From: CAYUZU01 sp964448675
GTDB taxonomy: Bacteria > Planctomycetota > Phycisphaerae > UBA1845 > Fen-1342
Direction of reading: 5' to 3'
Assembly (NCBI GenBank): GCA_964448675.1
Contig: CAYUZU010000003.1
Coordinates: 1 to 64,000 of the forward strand
DNA length: 64,000 nucleotides
Shown one piece after another: positions 16,649-25,498 of the stretch. The position numbers and the translations under genes are program-made. The notes under the pieces are model-generated. The model saw only the letters and a program-made list of their open reading frames with translations. It did no database searches and had not been told where the DNA came from. How positions within the stretch are numbered: position 1 is the first letter of the stretch; each line of letters starts with the position of its first letter.

Positions 16649-16764
16649 CCTGAGACGCCAGCCAGGTTGACGCTGCACGTGGGCCGAGCCGGGTGGGCTG
16701 CTACCTTCCGGTCCTGACCCGTTGTCCGGCCGACGCACTGCACCGGCCCAACCGACGCCCCAGG
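16649..16764 (-). ncRNA. ffs: Signal recognition particle RNA (small bacterial type)
   Basis: On the minus strand the region carries the near-invariant SRP helix-8 loop GGTCAGGACCGGAAGGTAGC, the Ffh-binding part, flanked by pairing arms. The outer stem can be followed over more than 15 pairs: CCTGGGGCGTCG at the 5' end with GGCGTCTCAGG at the 3' end, and GGTTG with CAACC. The ends are set by this stem. A run of five T (16643-16647) follows immediately and probably ends the transcript, and a -10-like TAGGAT (16773-16778) sits 8 bases before the 5' end. The RNA lies directly upstream of dnaX, as its homologue does in Bacillus subtilis. Confidence 0.9.
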
Positions 16765-17352
16765 CAAACGTGATCCTAACGGGCCGCGGCCGATCCTGCC
16801 AGCCGGCCGCCCGGCCCTGTCGCCGCCTCATCCCACAGGCGCGGAATCCGGCGAAAAACTCGAAAAATCTTTCGCCCGCGAACCCGGTCGGTCGGCCCGG
16901 CGGGACGCGTGCCGGCCGTCGCCGTGCGTGAGGCGCCCACCGCCGCACGGTCGTTTCGCGGCGCCCGCGCGAGCGGTTTGAGCGGAGTGAGCGGCTTTAC
17001 CGCGTCGTCATTCGCGCGCCCTCGGCCTGGCCGCGCCACGCATGGGCGCGCAGCGCGCCGCCGCGAGCGGATGAGCGGTTTGGGAATCTGCCGCAACGCC
17101 CTGCCGGGCGGCGCGCAGCGCACAGTGGCACATCCGCCGCCGCTTACTGAATACTGGTGATCGCGCAGTTCACCTGTTTCAACCGAAGACCAATCTTCGC
17201 GGCGCGTGACAACACCATTGTGCCCGCGCGCGTACACCAGTTCGCTATGGTGTTTTTCGTTGACAGCCGCCTGCCGCTTATCTAAAAGCAATGTGGGCCG
17301 AGTCATATTCGGGGCTGCAACGTTGCAGACACGGATCAGGAAAGGAGACCCC
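16765..17352. other. Intergenic region, SRP RNA / PEP-CTERM gene
   Basis: About 590 bases with no gene I can support. It contains the SRP -10-like element (16773-16778), a 9-bp repeat of 2.7 copies (GAGCGGTTT type, 16971-16994), and the promoter candidate at 17260-17288. Frames open on the minus strand here are continuations of shadows of the PEP-CTERM gene. Confidence 0.5.
17260..17288 (+). promoter_or_regulatory. Sigma70-type promoter for the PEP-CTERM gene
   Basis: A perfect -35 TTGACA (17260-17265), a 17-base spacer and a -10-like TAAAAG (17283-17288). Transcription would start near 17295, leaving a leader of about 58 bases before the ATG at 17353. Confidence 0.5.
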
Positions 17353-18030
17353 ATGCTCAAGATTCGCTCACTTTGCGCGCTGGCGGTCAGCGCGCTGCTC
17401 ACCACCACAGCGTTTGCCCAGGTCGACGTCATCGGCGGGCAGACCAATGTCGTACTCGATACCGACACGCTGTCGAGTGCGGCCAGCCTCGACCTGTCGG
17501 GCGTCTCGGACGACGTGATCGTGCCCGGCTCGCTGCCGGATTCCGTCGCGTTTCCGATCAACTCGCGGAACGAGACCGCCCCGGCGCTGTCGACCACCTT
17601 CTCGTACGATCCCGCGGACTTCCTCAACACGTTCAGCGGGACCATCGAGCACACCGGCACCGTTCTGTTCAACGCGGACACCATCGAGGTCGGCAACTTC
17701 ACGATCGGCTTCGATGCGGCGCGCGCCGGTACCCTCGGCGGCAATGCCAGTGGCTTCTACGTCCAGGACACCGCCAGCCTCGGCGCGATCCTGTTTGACG
17801 TCGAGAATCCCACCGGCCTCAACCCGACCGAGACCTCGCTGACGATCGAGGCCGACCTGCTGGTCTCGCCGGAGTTCGGCCAGTTCCTGCTCGACAACGG
17901 CTACTCGTCGAGCAACCTGCAGGGCGCTGACGTCGGTGATGCGCTGGTCGCGGCGACTTCGATCCCCGAGCCCGGCACCGCCCTACTCTCGCTGCTGGGC
18001 GTCGGCCTGCTCGCGGCACGCCGCCGCTAG
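17353..18030 (+). CDS. PEP-CTERM sorting-domain protein
   Basis: 225-residue exported protein. Signal peptide MLKIRSLCALAVSALLTTTAFAQ at the N-terminus, a beta-rich body of unknown fold, and a C-terminal PEP-CTERM anchor: IPEPGTALLSLLGVGLLAARRR, that is the PEP motif, one membrane helix and an Arg cluster. Such proteins are sorted by exosortase systems and usually accompany exopolysaccharide. The ATG at 17353 follows AAAGGAGACCCC. The body resembles no family I recognise. It converges on a second PEP-CTERM gene. Confidence 0.9.
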   Translation: MLKIRSLCALAVSALLTTTAFAQVDVIGGQTNVVLDTDTLSSAASLDLSGVSDDVIVPGSLPDSVAFPINSRNETAPALSTTFSYDPADFLNTFSGTIEHTGTVLFNADTIEVGNFTIGFDAARAGTLGGNASGFYVQDTASLGAILFDVENPTGLNPTETSLTIEADLLVSPEFGQFLLDNGYSSSNLQGADVGDALVAATSIPEPGTALLSLLGVGLLAARRR

Positions 18031-18105
18031 GCAAGCCGCGTTTGGCCCGGGGAGACCAGCCCGGGGCGGGAGGTGCTGCGAGCGTCGGTAGACGTTCACC
18101 CTTCG

Positions 18106-18143
18106 GCGGCGTCGCGTGTTATCACGCGGCGCCGCTTTCTTTT
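18106..18143 (+). terminator. Rho-independent terminator of the PEP-CTERM gene
   Basis: A 13-bp stem with one mismatch (GCGGCGTCGCGTG against CACGCGGCGCCGC), a 4-base loop, and TTTCTTTT directly after. It lies about 75 bases past the stop codon. Confidence 0.7.
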
Positions 18144-18175
18144 CGGGCGGCGCGAGCCGCCGGCCCGGCATGCAC

Positions 18176-18208
18176 GAAGCCCGCGACTCGGCATGAGCCG
18201 CGGGCTTC
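18176..18208. terminator. Second hairpin between the convergent PEP-CTERM genes
   Basis: GAAGCCCGCG and CGCGGGCTTC form a 10-bp perfect stem around a 13-base loop. There is no clear U-tract on either side, so it may be a weak terminator for the minus-strand gene or an mRNA-stabilising structure. Confidence 0.4.
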
Positions 18209-18267
18209 GTTATTCTTCAAGCGTCAAGCGCAGCGTCGTGCCGCGCTGTGAGCCGTGTCAGCAGTGT

Positions 18268-19020
18268 TTAGCGACGACGCAGCATCAGGCCGCCGAGCGC
18301 CAGCACCAGCAGCGACGCGGGCTCGGGGGTCAGCACGGCGTTGTCCCAGTATGTCTGACCCGCACAGCCCCACTTGGTGCGGAACGACACGGTCAGTGGC
18401 ATTCCGATCGCCGGGTCACCCGCGTTGGCCGTGTATTCCAGGGTCACCATGTGCCAGTCGGTGTCCTCGACCAGGATGTCCACGGGGCCCTCGTTGTCGA
18501 TGTACGACTGGTTGCCGATCGAAACCGTGGCCAATTGGATCGTGCCGGGGGCCGGGTTGTCCGGATTCGCCGGGTCCATGCCGCCGGCGAACAGGGTGAA
18601 GTCGCCGGCGCGGTCGAGGTCGAGCGCCGCCGCGTTGAAGTCGATCGTCGCAGTGTAGGTCACGCCCTCTTCAACCACATCACTGACCGTCTGGCTGAAG
18701 CGGCGGTTCCAGTTGTTAATGAACGCGAACTGCTCGGTCTCCGATCCGCCAAAGTCAGTGTTCCGCGACAGGCCCTGATCACTCTTGGTGTTATTGTCGA
18801 ACTGGTAGAAGTTGTCCCAATGCGCCACGGCCTCGATGTGACCTGCATAGTCCGGATGCGCCGGATCATTGATGAGCAGCTTCCAGCCGCCTACCGGCAC
18901 CGGCGTCTGCCCGGCGCCCAAGACGGCATCGTCAAACGTCCCATTCATCAACATGTTTGCCGATGCAGCGCCGCTAAACACCAGCGCGGCAACGGCCGCC
19001 AACAGAAATGCCTTCTTCAT
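18268..19020 (-). CDS. PEP-CTERM protein with a carbohydrate-binding-like body
   Basis: 250 residues: signal peptide MKKAFLLAAVAALVFSGAASA; then NMLMNGTFDDAV, the start typical of CBM-like jelly-roll domains; and a body with TYTATIDFNAAALDL and WHMVTLEYTANAGDP that fits such a beta sandwich. It ends TPEPASLLVLALGGLMLRRR, a standard PEP-CTERM anchor. The start follows a GAGGAGGA ribosome site. No paralogous sequence match to the convergent PEP-CTERM gene outside the anchor. Confidence 0.9.
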   Translation of the reverse strand: MKKAFLLAAVAALVFSGAASANMLMNGTFDDAVLGAGQTPVPVGGWKLLINDPAHPDYAGHIEAVAHWDNFYQFDNNTKSDQGLSRNTDFGGSETEQFAFINNWNRRFSQTVSDVVEEGVTYTATIDFNAAALDLDRAGDFTLFAGGMDPANPDNPAPGTIQLATVSIGNQSYIDNEGPVDILVEDTDWHMVTLEYTANAGDPAIGMPLTVSFRTKWGCAGQTYWDNAVLTPEPASLLVLALGGLMLRRR

Positions 19021-19473
19021 GTTCGTCCTCCTCAGGATTGAAACAAAAAAAGATGTGTTTGCCTCGACTCCACCTCTCCAAGCGCCGGGCCAACCGGCGC
19101 GTCATCCACGATCACGAACTGTCGTCGGCCCTGGGCCACGACGGTGTAATCAGCCGGGCTGAACTGTTTCAGCCCCTGTCGCAGCGTTATACTCGCCGCG
19201 AACGGCTCACTCGCTCAATCCCAGAGCAAGCGTGGCTGACCCCGCACACAGCGCGCTGGCTGCACCAGGAACCCGGTCGGGCGCTCCGAGCCGTCCCCTA
19301 TCCTAACCTACAAGCCCTGCGACAGCAACGTGTTATTCGCATCGACGGAGATCTTCTAACCCGCTCCCCGCAAGGCAGTTACGGTCGAATGCCCAGCGAG
19401 GGCCCGGTTTTCGGAACCGTTTCATCCCCCAGGTCCCGCGATCAGCCGGCCCCGTCCACCCGTGACCGCCCCA
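19021..19473. other. Intergenic region upstream of a PEP-CTERM gene
   Basis: About 450 bases without a supported gene. A plus-strand frame is open over roughly 19041-19565 and its middle part translates to plausible globular sequence, but it has no good ribosome site and matches no family I know. Codon choice there is less GC-rich at third positions than in neighbouring genes. The leader and promoter of the PEP-CTERM gene must also lie here. Confidence 0.4.
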
Positions 19474-19614
19474 TCACGACCGGTGCCGCCGCAACTCAAA
19501 CACCGGCGGCTCGACCGAGATTCGCGGCTGGTCCGGCTCCTCGCGCTTGGCGAACAGGAAGCTGAAGCTTCCCATCATCAGCACGAACCCCGTCACCCAC
19601 AGCACCGTGCTCAC
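19474..19614 (-). CDS. Small single-helix membrane protein, 46 residues
   Basis: GTG start at 19612-19614 overlapping the stop of the PKD-like gene by 4 bases (GTGA), which points to translational coupling. The product has one membrane helix (TVLWVTGFVLMMGSFSFLFA) followed by a charged tail (KREEPDQPRISVEPPVFELRRHRS). Too short for family assignment; perhaps a partner of the upstream exported protein. Confidence 0.6.
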   Translation of the reverse strand: MSTVLWVTGFVLMMGSFSFLFAKREEPDQPRISVEPPVFELRRHRS

Positions 19615-20717
19615 GGCGTCGCCTCCTTCTTCTTCTCACCGACCTTCGCCCGACTCGCATACGACCCGTCCCAGCTCACCCCCAGCTGGATGATCACCGG
19701 CACCTTCTCTTCCGTATCGGCGAGGAACTCCATCAGCGAGCTGCTCGCGCCCTCCGGGTAGTACACCGTCACCGTATACGTGTGCTTCCCGCTGCGCGAC
19801 TTGTGTCGCAGCTGGTACTCACCGCCGCTCACCGGCGTAAACGTCAGGCGCACCGGCGATTTGATCACGAAGTCCGACGCGTTCGTCTCCAGGTTCGTCG
19901 TCCACGCCTCGTAGTGCGCCAGCACGTATCCATCGCGCGGCTCGAACCGTCGCTGCGCGACCGGTTCGATCTCCAGCTCCGGCCCGGTGATCACGACGTA
20001 ATCAACCGTCGCCGCGTCATAGACGCCGTCGGCGTCCGTCACCCGCAGTTCGAACGTGAACAGCAGTGGCTCCCAGCCCATGGATCGCCCTACCGGCAGG
20101 CCCGTCGCCTTGGTCAGCGGCCGATCCGGGTCAGCGATCTCCAGCTGCGCCGGTCCCGCGACCTGGCGCCAAGCGTAGGTCAGATCGACCCCGTCGCTGC
20201 CGCGCCCGTCGAGGCGAAGCTCATCCCAGCCGATCCACACCACCTCGCCCTGGCCTGCGTCGGCAGCCGGCAGGTCGAAGCCGGCCTCGTCTGCGGAGAT
20301 GGCGTTCGGATCCTCGTCCAGTCCCTCCAGCGCCGCCGCGATGTTGTCCGCCACCTCGCCATTGGGGTTCGCCACGGCCGCGTTCGGGTCGTCCTGGTAC
20401 GCGGCCGCGGGCGCGTCGTTCAGCTCGCGCTCGGTGTCCCAGTCCCTCGCCGCGTAGGAAGCCTCAGCGCTGTCACCGCCATTCGGGTCCCGGTGTGTAA
20501 CCGGTTCGGCCGGATAGCGCAGGCCGCGGCGCGTTACCGCCGGTCGCGGACGCCTCCCCCGCGGGGGCCGGTAATCCTCGCGTACCGTCGCATTCGGTTC
20601 CGGCACCGGCGTGACTTCGTCCGTTCCCTGGGCGCTGGCCGACTTGGGCACGTACCCGCTGAGGATCATCAAGCCGACGCCGGTCGTGAAGCAAACCACA
20701 AAGAGGATGTGCCGCAT
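19611..20717 (-). CDS. Exported protein with a PKD-like domain, function unknown
   Basis: 368 residues. N-terminal signal or anchor (ILFVVCFTTGVGLMILSGYV), a low-complexity Pro/Arg/Asp-rich part (about 40-150) and a PKD/REJ-like beta domain (about 155-250, with DGRGSDGVDLTYAWRQVAGPAQLEI and ELRVTDADGVYDAATVDYVVI). The remainder is beta-rich (HTYTVTVYYPEGAS). PKD domains occur in planctomycete surface and extracellular proteins. Encoded with the 46-residue membrane protein. I do not recognise a specific role. Confidence 0.75.
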   Translation of the reverse strand: MRHILFVVCFTTGVGLMILSGYVPKSASAQGTDEVTPVPEPNATVREDYRPPRGRRPRPAVTRRGLRYPAEPVTHRDPNGGDSAEASYAARDWDTERELNDAPAAAYQDDPNAAVANPNGEVADNIAAALEGLDEDPNAISADEAGFDLPAADAGQGEVVWIGWDELRLDGRGSDGVDLTYAWRQVAGPAQLEIADPDRPLTKATGLPVGRSMGWEPLLFTFELRVTDADGVYDAATVDYVVITGPELEIEPVAQRRFEPRDGYVLAHYEAWTTNLETNASDFVIKSPVRLTFTPVSGGEYQLRHKSRSGKHTYTVTVYYPEGASSSLMEFLADTEEKVPVIIQLGVSWDGSYASRAKVGEKKKEATP

Positions 20718-20935
20718 CGCTCGCGTTTCCTCGCCAAGGTGCCGGAAAACACACGGTCTCTATCCAACAACATCGATTCAGTCCGCACGCCGGAGCAGTA
20801 GAACCGGGCACAAATTTCACTGCCCGATAAAACGCGCGGCCGCGCCCGCCGTGGCGTGCGATCGGTTTCGCGGTACACTGCGCGGCTCATCACGCCGGGC
20901 GGAATAGGCCCGCAGCGCGTGCAGGAGTTGCGTTC

Positions 20936-22540
20936 ATGCTCAGGGAAATCCTCGCCAGTCCCGTCGCGGCCGGCTTTCTGATCATCGTGCTGGGCGTGCT
21001 CATCGGCCGCCTGCGCGTCGCGAAGATCGGGCTGGGGTCCTCGGGCGTGCTGTTCGTGGCGCTGGCCTTCGGTCACCTCGGCTGGGTCGACGCCGCCGCC
21101 CTGCACGTCCTGGGCCAGTTCGGCGTCGTCATGTTTGTCTATGCCATCGGGTTGCAGGCCGGTCCGCGCTTCCTGCAGACGCTTCGTGGCAAGGGCGTCG
21201 TACCGCTCGTCGTGGGCCTCGGTACGGTCGTCGCCTCGGCCGCCGTCGCGGCCGTCATCGGCCTGCTGTTCGGGATTGACCCGGCGCTGGTCGTTGGCGT
21301 CTTCGCCGGTGCGCTGACCAGCACCCCCGCTCTCGCCGCCGCCACCGAAGCCTCCAACAACCCACTGGTGTCGGTCGCCTACGGCCTGGCCTATCCCATC
21401 GGCGTCGTGGCGGTCGTGCTCTTCGCGCAGCTCGTGCCGCGCTGGCTGGCCCAGCTCCCTGAAGCCAGCGGGCGCCAGGCCGACGCGCCGGCCGCCGACC
21501 CCGTCCACCAGCGCTGCTACCTCGTGCAGAACCCCGCCTGCGTCGGCCGGCACGTCAGCGACCTGCGCCTGCACGACCTGCTGACCGTCAACCTCTCCCG
21601 CGTGCTGCGCGGCGACCAGATCCTGCCGGCCAGCAGCGATCTCGTCCTGCAGCAGGGAGATGTCGTGATGGCCGTCGGCGCCGGCTCGGAACTCGACCGG
21701 CTCGCCCTCATCATCGGCCCACCCGTGCCGGCCGAGGTTGAGATGACGCACATGCCCAACGTCGTCGCGCGCGATGTCTATATCAGCGAATCGAGCTTCG
21801 CCGGTCGCTCGCTCCGCCAACTGCACGTCCGCAGCCGCTACAACGTCGTCATCACGCGCATTCGCCGCGAAGGCGTCGAATTCGTCCCGCGCGGCAACTT
21901 CGTCGTCGAGGTCGGTGATCTGGTGCGGGCAGTGGGCTACGAGCCGGACGTGCAGGCGTTCCAGCAGGCCGCCGGCATCCACGAGCAGCGCATCCACGAA
22001 ACCGGCATCCCCGAGTTCACCTTCGGCCTCGTGCTGGGGCTGGTGCTGGGTTTCCTCCCGCTGCCCGTGCCGGGTGTCGGGGCGATCCGCCTCGGGCTGG
22101 CCGGCGGACCGCTGTTTGTCGGCCTGCTACTGGGACACTTCGGGCGTATCGGCAAGCTGCGCGTGCACGTGCCGATCGCCGCTCGCTATCTCATGCGCGA
22201 GCTCGGCCTGGTGCTGTTCCTGGCGAGCGCCGGCGCGTCGGCCGGTGCGCAGCTCTGGCCCGTCATCCAGGCCCAGGGCGCGACCCTGGCGCTGCTCGCG
22301 GCGCTGACGGTCGGCTTCGCGCTGCTCGTCGGCTTCGTGCTGGCGTACGTCGTCTTTCTCCAGACCACGCCCAGCACCATGGGGATGACCTGCGGTGCGA
22401 TGACCAGCACGCCCGGCCTCGGCGCCGCCAGCGCCCAGTTTGAATCGGATGTCCCCGCGCTGTCGTATGCCGCCGTCTATCCGCTCGCGCTGGTGGCCAT
22501 GACGGTCGTCGCCCAACTCATGGTCGCCGTACTGGGATGA
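20936..22540 (+). CDS. AAE-family transporter (YidE/AspT type) with two RCK_C domains
   Basis: 534 residues with the AAE architecture: a hydrophobic half of about five helices (residues 5-175), two cytoplasmic TrkA-C/RCK_C domains (about 195-275 and 280-360, each with a GDxVxAVG segment), then a second hydrophobic half. The repeated motif GALTSTPALAAA in the first half and GAMTSTPGLGAA in the second is characteristic of the aspartate:alanine exchanger family. The substrate cannot be deduced. Single gene, facing away from the PKD-like gene across 218 bases. Confidence 0.88.
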   Translation: MLREILASPVAAGFLIIVLGVLIGRLRVAKIGLGSSGVLFVALAFGHLGWVDAAALHVLGQFGVVMFVYAIGLQAGPRFLQTLRGKGVVPLVVGLGTVVASAAVAAVIGLLFGIDPALVVGVFAGALTSTPALAAATEASNNPLVSVAYGLAYPIGVVAVVLFAQLVPRWLAQLPEASGRQADAPAADPVHQRCYLVQNPACVGRHVSDLRLHDLLTVNLSRVLRGDQILPASSDLVLQQGDVVMAVGAGSELDRLALIIGPPVPAEVEMTHMPNVVARDVYISESSFAGRSLRQLHVRSRYNVVITRIRREGVEFVPRGNFVVEVGDLVRAVGYEPDVQAFQQAAGIHEQRIHETGIPEFTFGLVLGLVLGFLPLPVPGVGAIRLGLAGGPLFVGLLLGHFGRIGKLRVHVPIAARYLMRELGLVLFLASAGASAGAQLWPVIQAQGATLALLAALTVGFALLVGFVLAYVVFLQTTPSTMGMTCGAMTSTPGLGAASAQFESDVPALSYAAVYPLALVAMTVVAQLMVAVLG

Positions 22541-22596
22541 CCCGCGACGCCGCCGCAACGTCTGGTGTGCGCAGGCTGCGCTCGGCCGCGCGCGCC

Positions 22597-23313
22597 TTAC
22601 GCGGGAGCCTCGTTACGCGTGCTCGCCACCGTCTCCGAACGTCCAAGCCAGCCGCACAGCCGCGCGTGGAGTAGCGCCGCGGCGTACCACCCGAGCAGTC
22701 CGCCCGCCACGACATCGCTGAGATAGTGTGCCCCGTTCACCAGCCGCGCCGCCGCCGTCACGATCCCGGCGGTGAGAAACACGGCGCGGCCCTTCGGCCA
22801 CAACAGGCTCAACATGCACGCCAGAGCCAGCGCCGTCGTCGCCTCGCCGGAGGGGAACGACACGCGCTCCTTGCTCAGCAACTGCGACAGCGGCGCCGCG
22901 AACGCCAGATGCGTGTCCGCCTGATCCGGCCGTAGCCGCCCAATCGCTCCCTGGAGGACGTTCGCCAGCAGCGCTACGACCACCACCGCCGCCAAGGCCG
23001 CCGTGTAACGCTGCCATTGTCGCGGTGCGCGAATCAACGCAACCACCCACAGCAGCATCGGCAGGTACAAGTGCCCCATGCTGTAGCGCAGCCCGATCCA
23101 TAGCGGCCGCGTCAGCGTGTAGAAATCGCGGTCGGTGACATTGTGCTTCGTTTCCAACACACACGACACGTGCTCGTAGAACCAGCGGTCGAGACCGGCC
23201 AGACCGACCAGCACGAGCGCCAATGCACCGACAGTGAGCGTGTTGCGCCAACGCAACGCCACACGTCCGACCGCAACCTGCCCCTCGAGCACATCATCGC
23301 CGTCACGCGACAT
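22597..23313 (-). CDS. PAP2-family phosphatase with an altered PSGH motif
   Basis: 238-residue membrane protein of the PAP2/undecaprenyl-pyrophosphatase type, with about five helices. The three phosphatase motifs are present: GRLRPDQ, FPSGEATTA and ARLVNGAHYLSD. In the second motif the usual His (PSGH) is replaced by Glu. The third motif keeps the nucleophilic His and Asp but starts AR instead of SR. The start overlaps the stop of the GT39-like gene (TGATG), so the two are made together; a role in lipid-linked glycan metabolism is plausible. Confidence 0.85.
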   Translation of the reverse strand: MSRDGDDVLEGQVAVGRVALRWRNTLTVGALALVLVGLAGLDRWFYEHVSCVLETKHNVTDRDFYTLTRPLWIGLRYSMGHLYLPMLLWVVALIRAPRQWQRYTAALAAVVVVALLANVLQGAIGRLRPDQADTHLAFAAPLSQLLSKERVSFPSGEATTALALACMLSLLWPKGRAVFLTAGIVTAAARLVNGAHYLSDVVAGGLLGWYAAALLHARLCGWLGRSETVASTRNEAPA

Positions 23314-24989
23314 CAGAATCTCCCCGTCGCCTCGGCCCGCATCTCCGCCGGCACACCGGCAAATGACTCACAAACGAATATCGGCCAGATGTTCATGCGA
23401 TGGCCCTGCACGCGCGGCTCGACCGTCTCTACGAGTCGTGCGCCGCGCAGCACCGCGGGCCGCTCGTCATCGCCAAACAGCGCCGGCTTGCGCGTACCGA
23501 CGTAGACGCACGGCCGACCGACAAAGTCCGCCGGATTATCGATGGGGTTGTGCCAGATATCGTACTGGCTCTGCCGCTGGCCGAGCGCCGCCTGAAGGCA
23601 GTAGACCGGCGGGTGTCCGGGGGCATAGAACGCGATCTGGCTGGCCACCTGGTAGTCGTCGGTGATGATGAACGGGTCGCCGCCACGCTCATGCAGGGCG
23701 GCGCAATGCCGTCCCACGGCCCGCCCGAGTTCCTCCCAACCGCGGAGCCGGGCGCTGGGGTCGAGCTTCGCCATCGGCGTGAGATTCAGGGCCGACTCGC
23801 GCGGCGCCACGAGCGCCAATGCGGGAAAAACCAACTCGCTGTAGTGCACCACAAGCACCGCCGCGCCGCCTAGCGCGATCCCCGCGGCGATCAGGAGCTT
23901 GCCCACCCGACGGGTTGCCGCGCGCGCGTCGTGCAGCAGCCGCGACAGCCAGAGCACCAGTAGCGGCAATCCGGTCACCAGCGCCAGGACGGGCCAGTTC
24001 GGCTGGATCTTCGTCACTGGACTGAAGACCAGAAACACGATCCACGGCGTGAGTGTTGCGTACAAGAGCAGCTTCAGCGCTGCCGGCGTGTGGTGCTCCT
24101 GTGCGCGTGGCAACGGATCACGCCACAGCTTGATCACCGCGATCAGCAGCGCCACGAACCAAACCGGCCCGACGACGGCGAGTTGACCGCCGATCAGTTC
24201 GAATACGCCGCCAATCTCGAAACGCGACTCTTCGGCGACGCCGGCCTGTCCGGCCACATGGCGAAAGCTCACCCAGTCGTGCTGTGCGTTCCAGATGACA
24301 ATCGGCAGCAGGCCCGCGAAACCGACCGCCGTTGCGAGGTACGGTCCCGGTCGGCGCAGATTCGGTCGATATGAGCGCTCGGTGAGCATGGCCAGGCCCA
24401 CCGGAGGAAAGATCAGGACCATCGTGTATTTCGCAAGAATGCCCAACGCGATCAGCAGGCCCGCCAGCAGCCACCAGCCGATCGCGCCGCCCCGCAGCCC
24501 GCGATGACACGCGACCAGCGCCCACACATAGCAGCATGCCAGCGGCGCGTCGATGGTCATGAGAATCGCGCCGACTGCCAGAATCGGCACGGTGAACGTC
24601 AGGGCCACCGTCGCCAGCCCAAGCCGCGGGCGGTGCAGGGTCTGCGCGGTGAGCACGAAAATGCCGAATCCGGTAAGCATGGACAGCAGGATGGCGGGGC
24701 CGCGTACCGCGAGAACCTCGTTGCCGAGCAAACGTTGCGACAGGTCGGCCAGCAGCCAGCGCCCGCCGGCAATGATGTACGCGACCAGCGGCCCCTTGCT
24801 GTAGTAGCTGAGATCCAGCCGCCGCGACCATTCCCAGTAGTGCGCCTCGTCGCCGGAAAGGTCGAGCGGGCAATCGAACAGCAGGTAGACCACGTGCGAG
24901 ACCCCACCGATGAGCAACAGCGCGACAGCCGCCCACAAGTGGCGGCGGTCGGTCGCCGCGGGCTGGCGCATCAGGTCGGCGGCGGGCAT
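23313..24989 (-). CDS. GT39-like membrane glycosyltransferase (PMT_2 / ArnT type)
   Basis: 558 residues. The N-terminal part has the acidic first-loop motif of the superfamily (SGDEAHYWEWSRRLDLSYYSKGP) that binds the lipid-phosphate sugar donor, followed by about ten membrane helices, and a soluble C-terminal domain (about 410-558). Similar enzymes move sugars from polyprenyl phosphate to lipids or proteins outside the membrane. The frame stays open upstream to 25283, but the ATG at 24987-24989 is chosen because it falls 4 bases after the previous gene's stop. Co-transcribed with the PAP2 gene. Confidence 0.85.
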   Translation of the reverse strand: MPAADLMRQPAATDRRHLWAAVALLLIGGVSHVVYLLFDCPLDLSGDEAHYWEWSRRLDLSYYSKGPLVAYIIAGGRWLLADLSQRLLGNEVLAVRGPAILLSMLTGFGIFVLTAQTLHRPRLGLATVALTFTVPILAVGAILMTIDAPLACCYVWALVACHRGLRGGAIGWWLLAGLLIALGILAKYTMVLIFPPVGLAMLTERSYRPNLRRPGPYLATAVGFAGLLPIVIWNAQHDWVSFRHVAGQAGVAEESRFEIGGVFELIGGQLAVVGPVWFVALLIAVIKLWRDPLPRAQEHHTPAALKLLLYATLTPWIVFLVFSPVTKIQPNWPVLALVTGLPLLVLWLSRLLHDARAATRRVGKLLIAAGIALGGAAVLVVHYSELVFPALALVAPRESALNLTPMAKLDPSARLRGWEELGRAVGRHCAALHERGGDPFIITDDYQVASQIAFYAPGHPPVYCLQAALGQRQSQYDIWHNPIDNPADFVGRPCVYVGTRKPALFGDDERPAVLRGARLVETVEPRVQGHRMNIWPIFVCESFAGVPAEMRAEATGRF

Positions 24990-24993
24990 GGGC

Positions 24994-25386
24994 TTACGGG
25001 GTGGCTCCTGGCTGTGTCGTTGCTGGGGCGCGTTGTACCTGGACGCGCAGCGGCGTGACCTCCACGCCGAAGAGCGAGCGGCGGATCTCGCCGCGGACGT
25101 CCACCACATCGCCGACGCGCAGCGCCGCCAGCCTGGCCGGCAGTCCATCAACGACGATCTCGCAATCCACGGGCACATCGCTGGCCAGGGTGTGCTTGCG
25201 TCCGGTCTTGGGGTGGACGAACTCGATCTCCGCAACGCGGGCATCGGCATCGAGCTGCGTGATGGTGACCCCCTCGAGATCACGCACCCTCGGCTTGCCC
25301 ATCGACAGCATGCGCCAGCCGACGAAGCCCAATATGCCCACGCCGAGCAATGTCAACAACAGCGCTTTCCGAACCATGGGGCTCAC
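24994..25386 (-). CDS. Membrane-anchored small protein of unknown function
   Basis: 130 residues: one N-terminal helix (ALLLTLLGVGILGFVGWRML), then a beta-rich domain (VEIEF/HTLASDVPVDCEIVVDGLPARLAALRVGDVVDVRGEI) that looks like a small OB- or YceI-like barrel. The VGDVVDVRGEI segment resembles cytochrome c maturation CcmE-like or tower OB folds, but I cannot assign it. A GTG start at 25384-25386 is preferred because GAGGG lies 5-6 bases upstream; an ATG three codons later is possible. Confidence 0.65.
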   Translation of the reverse strand: MSPMVRKALLLTLLGVGILGFVGWRMLSMGKPRVRDLEGVTITQLDADARVAEIEFVHPKTGRKHTLASDVPVDCEIVVDGLPARLAALRVGDVVDVRGEIRRSLFGVEVTPLRVQVQRAPATTQPGATP

Positions 25387-25498
25387 GTTTTCCCTCGACC
25401 GGCACCACGACGGCTTCGCCCCGCGCGGCGAAATCCTCAGCCTCTCAACATCCTGTTATTAGGGACCGCCGCCCATGACGCGTCAAATCGGGTGTTCA

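Noticed and set aside
16971..16994. 9-bp repeat as a mobile-element end
   Set aside because: Only 2.7 short copies without any partner or coding content; more likely simple sequence drift.
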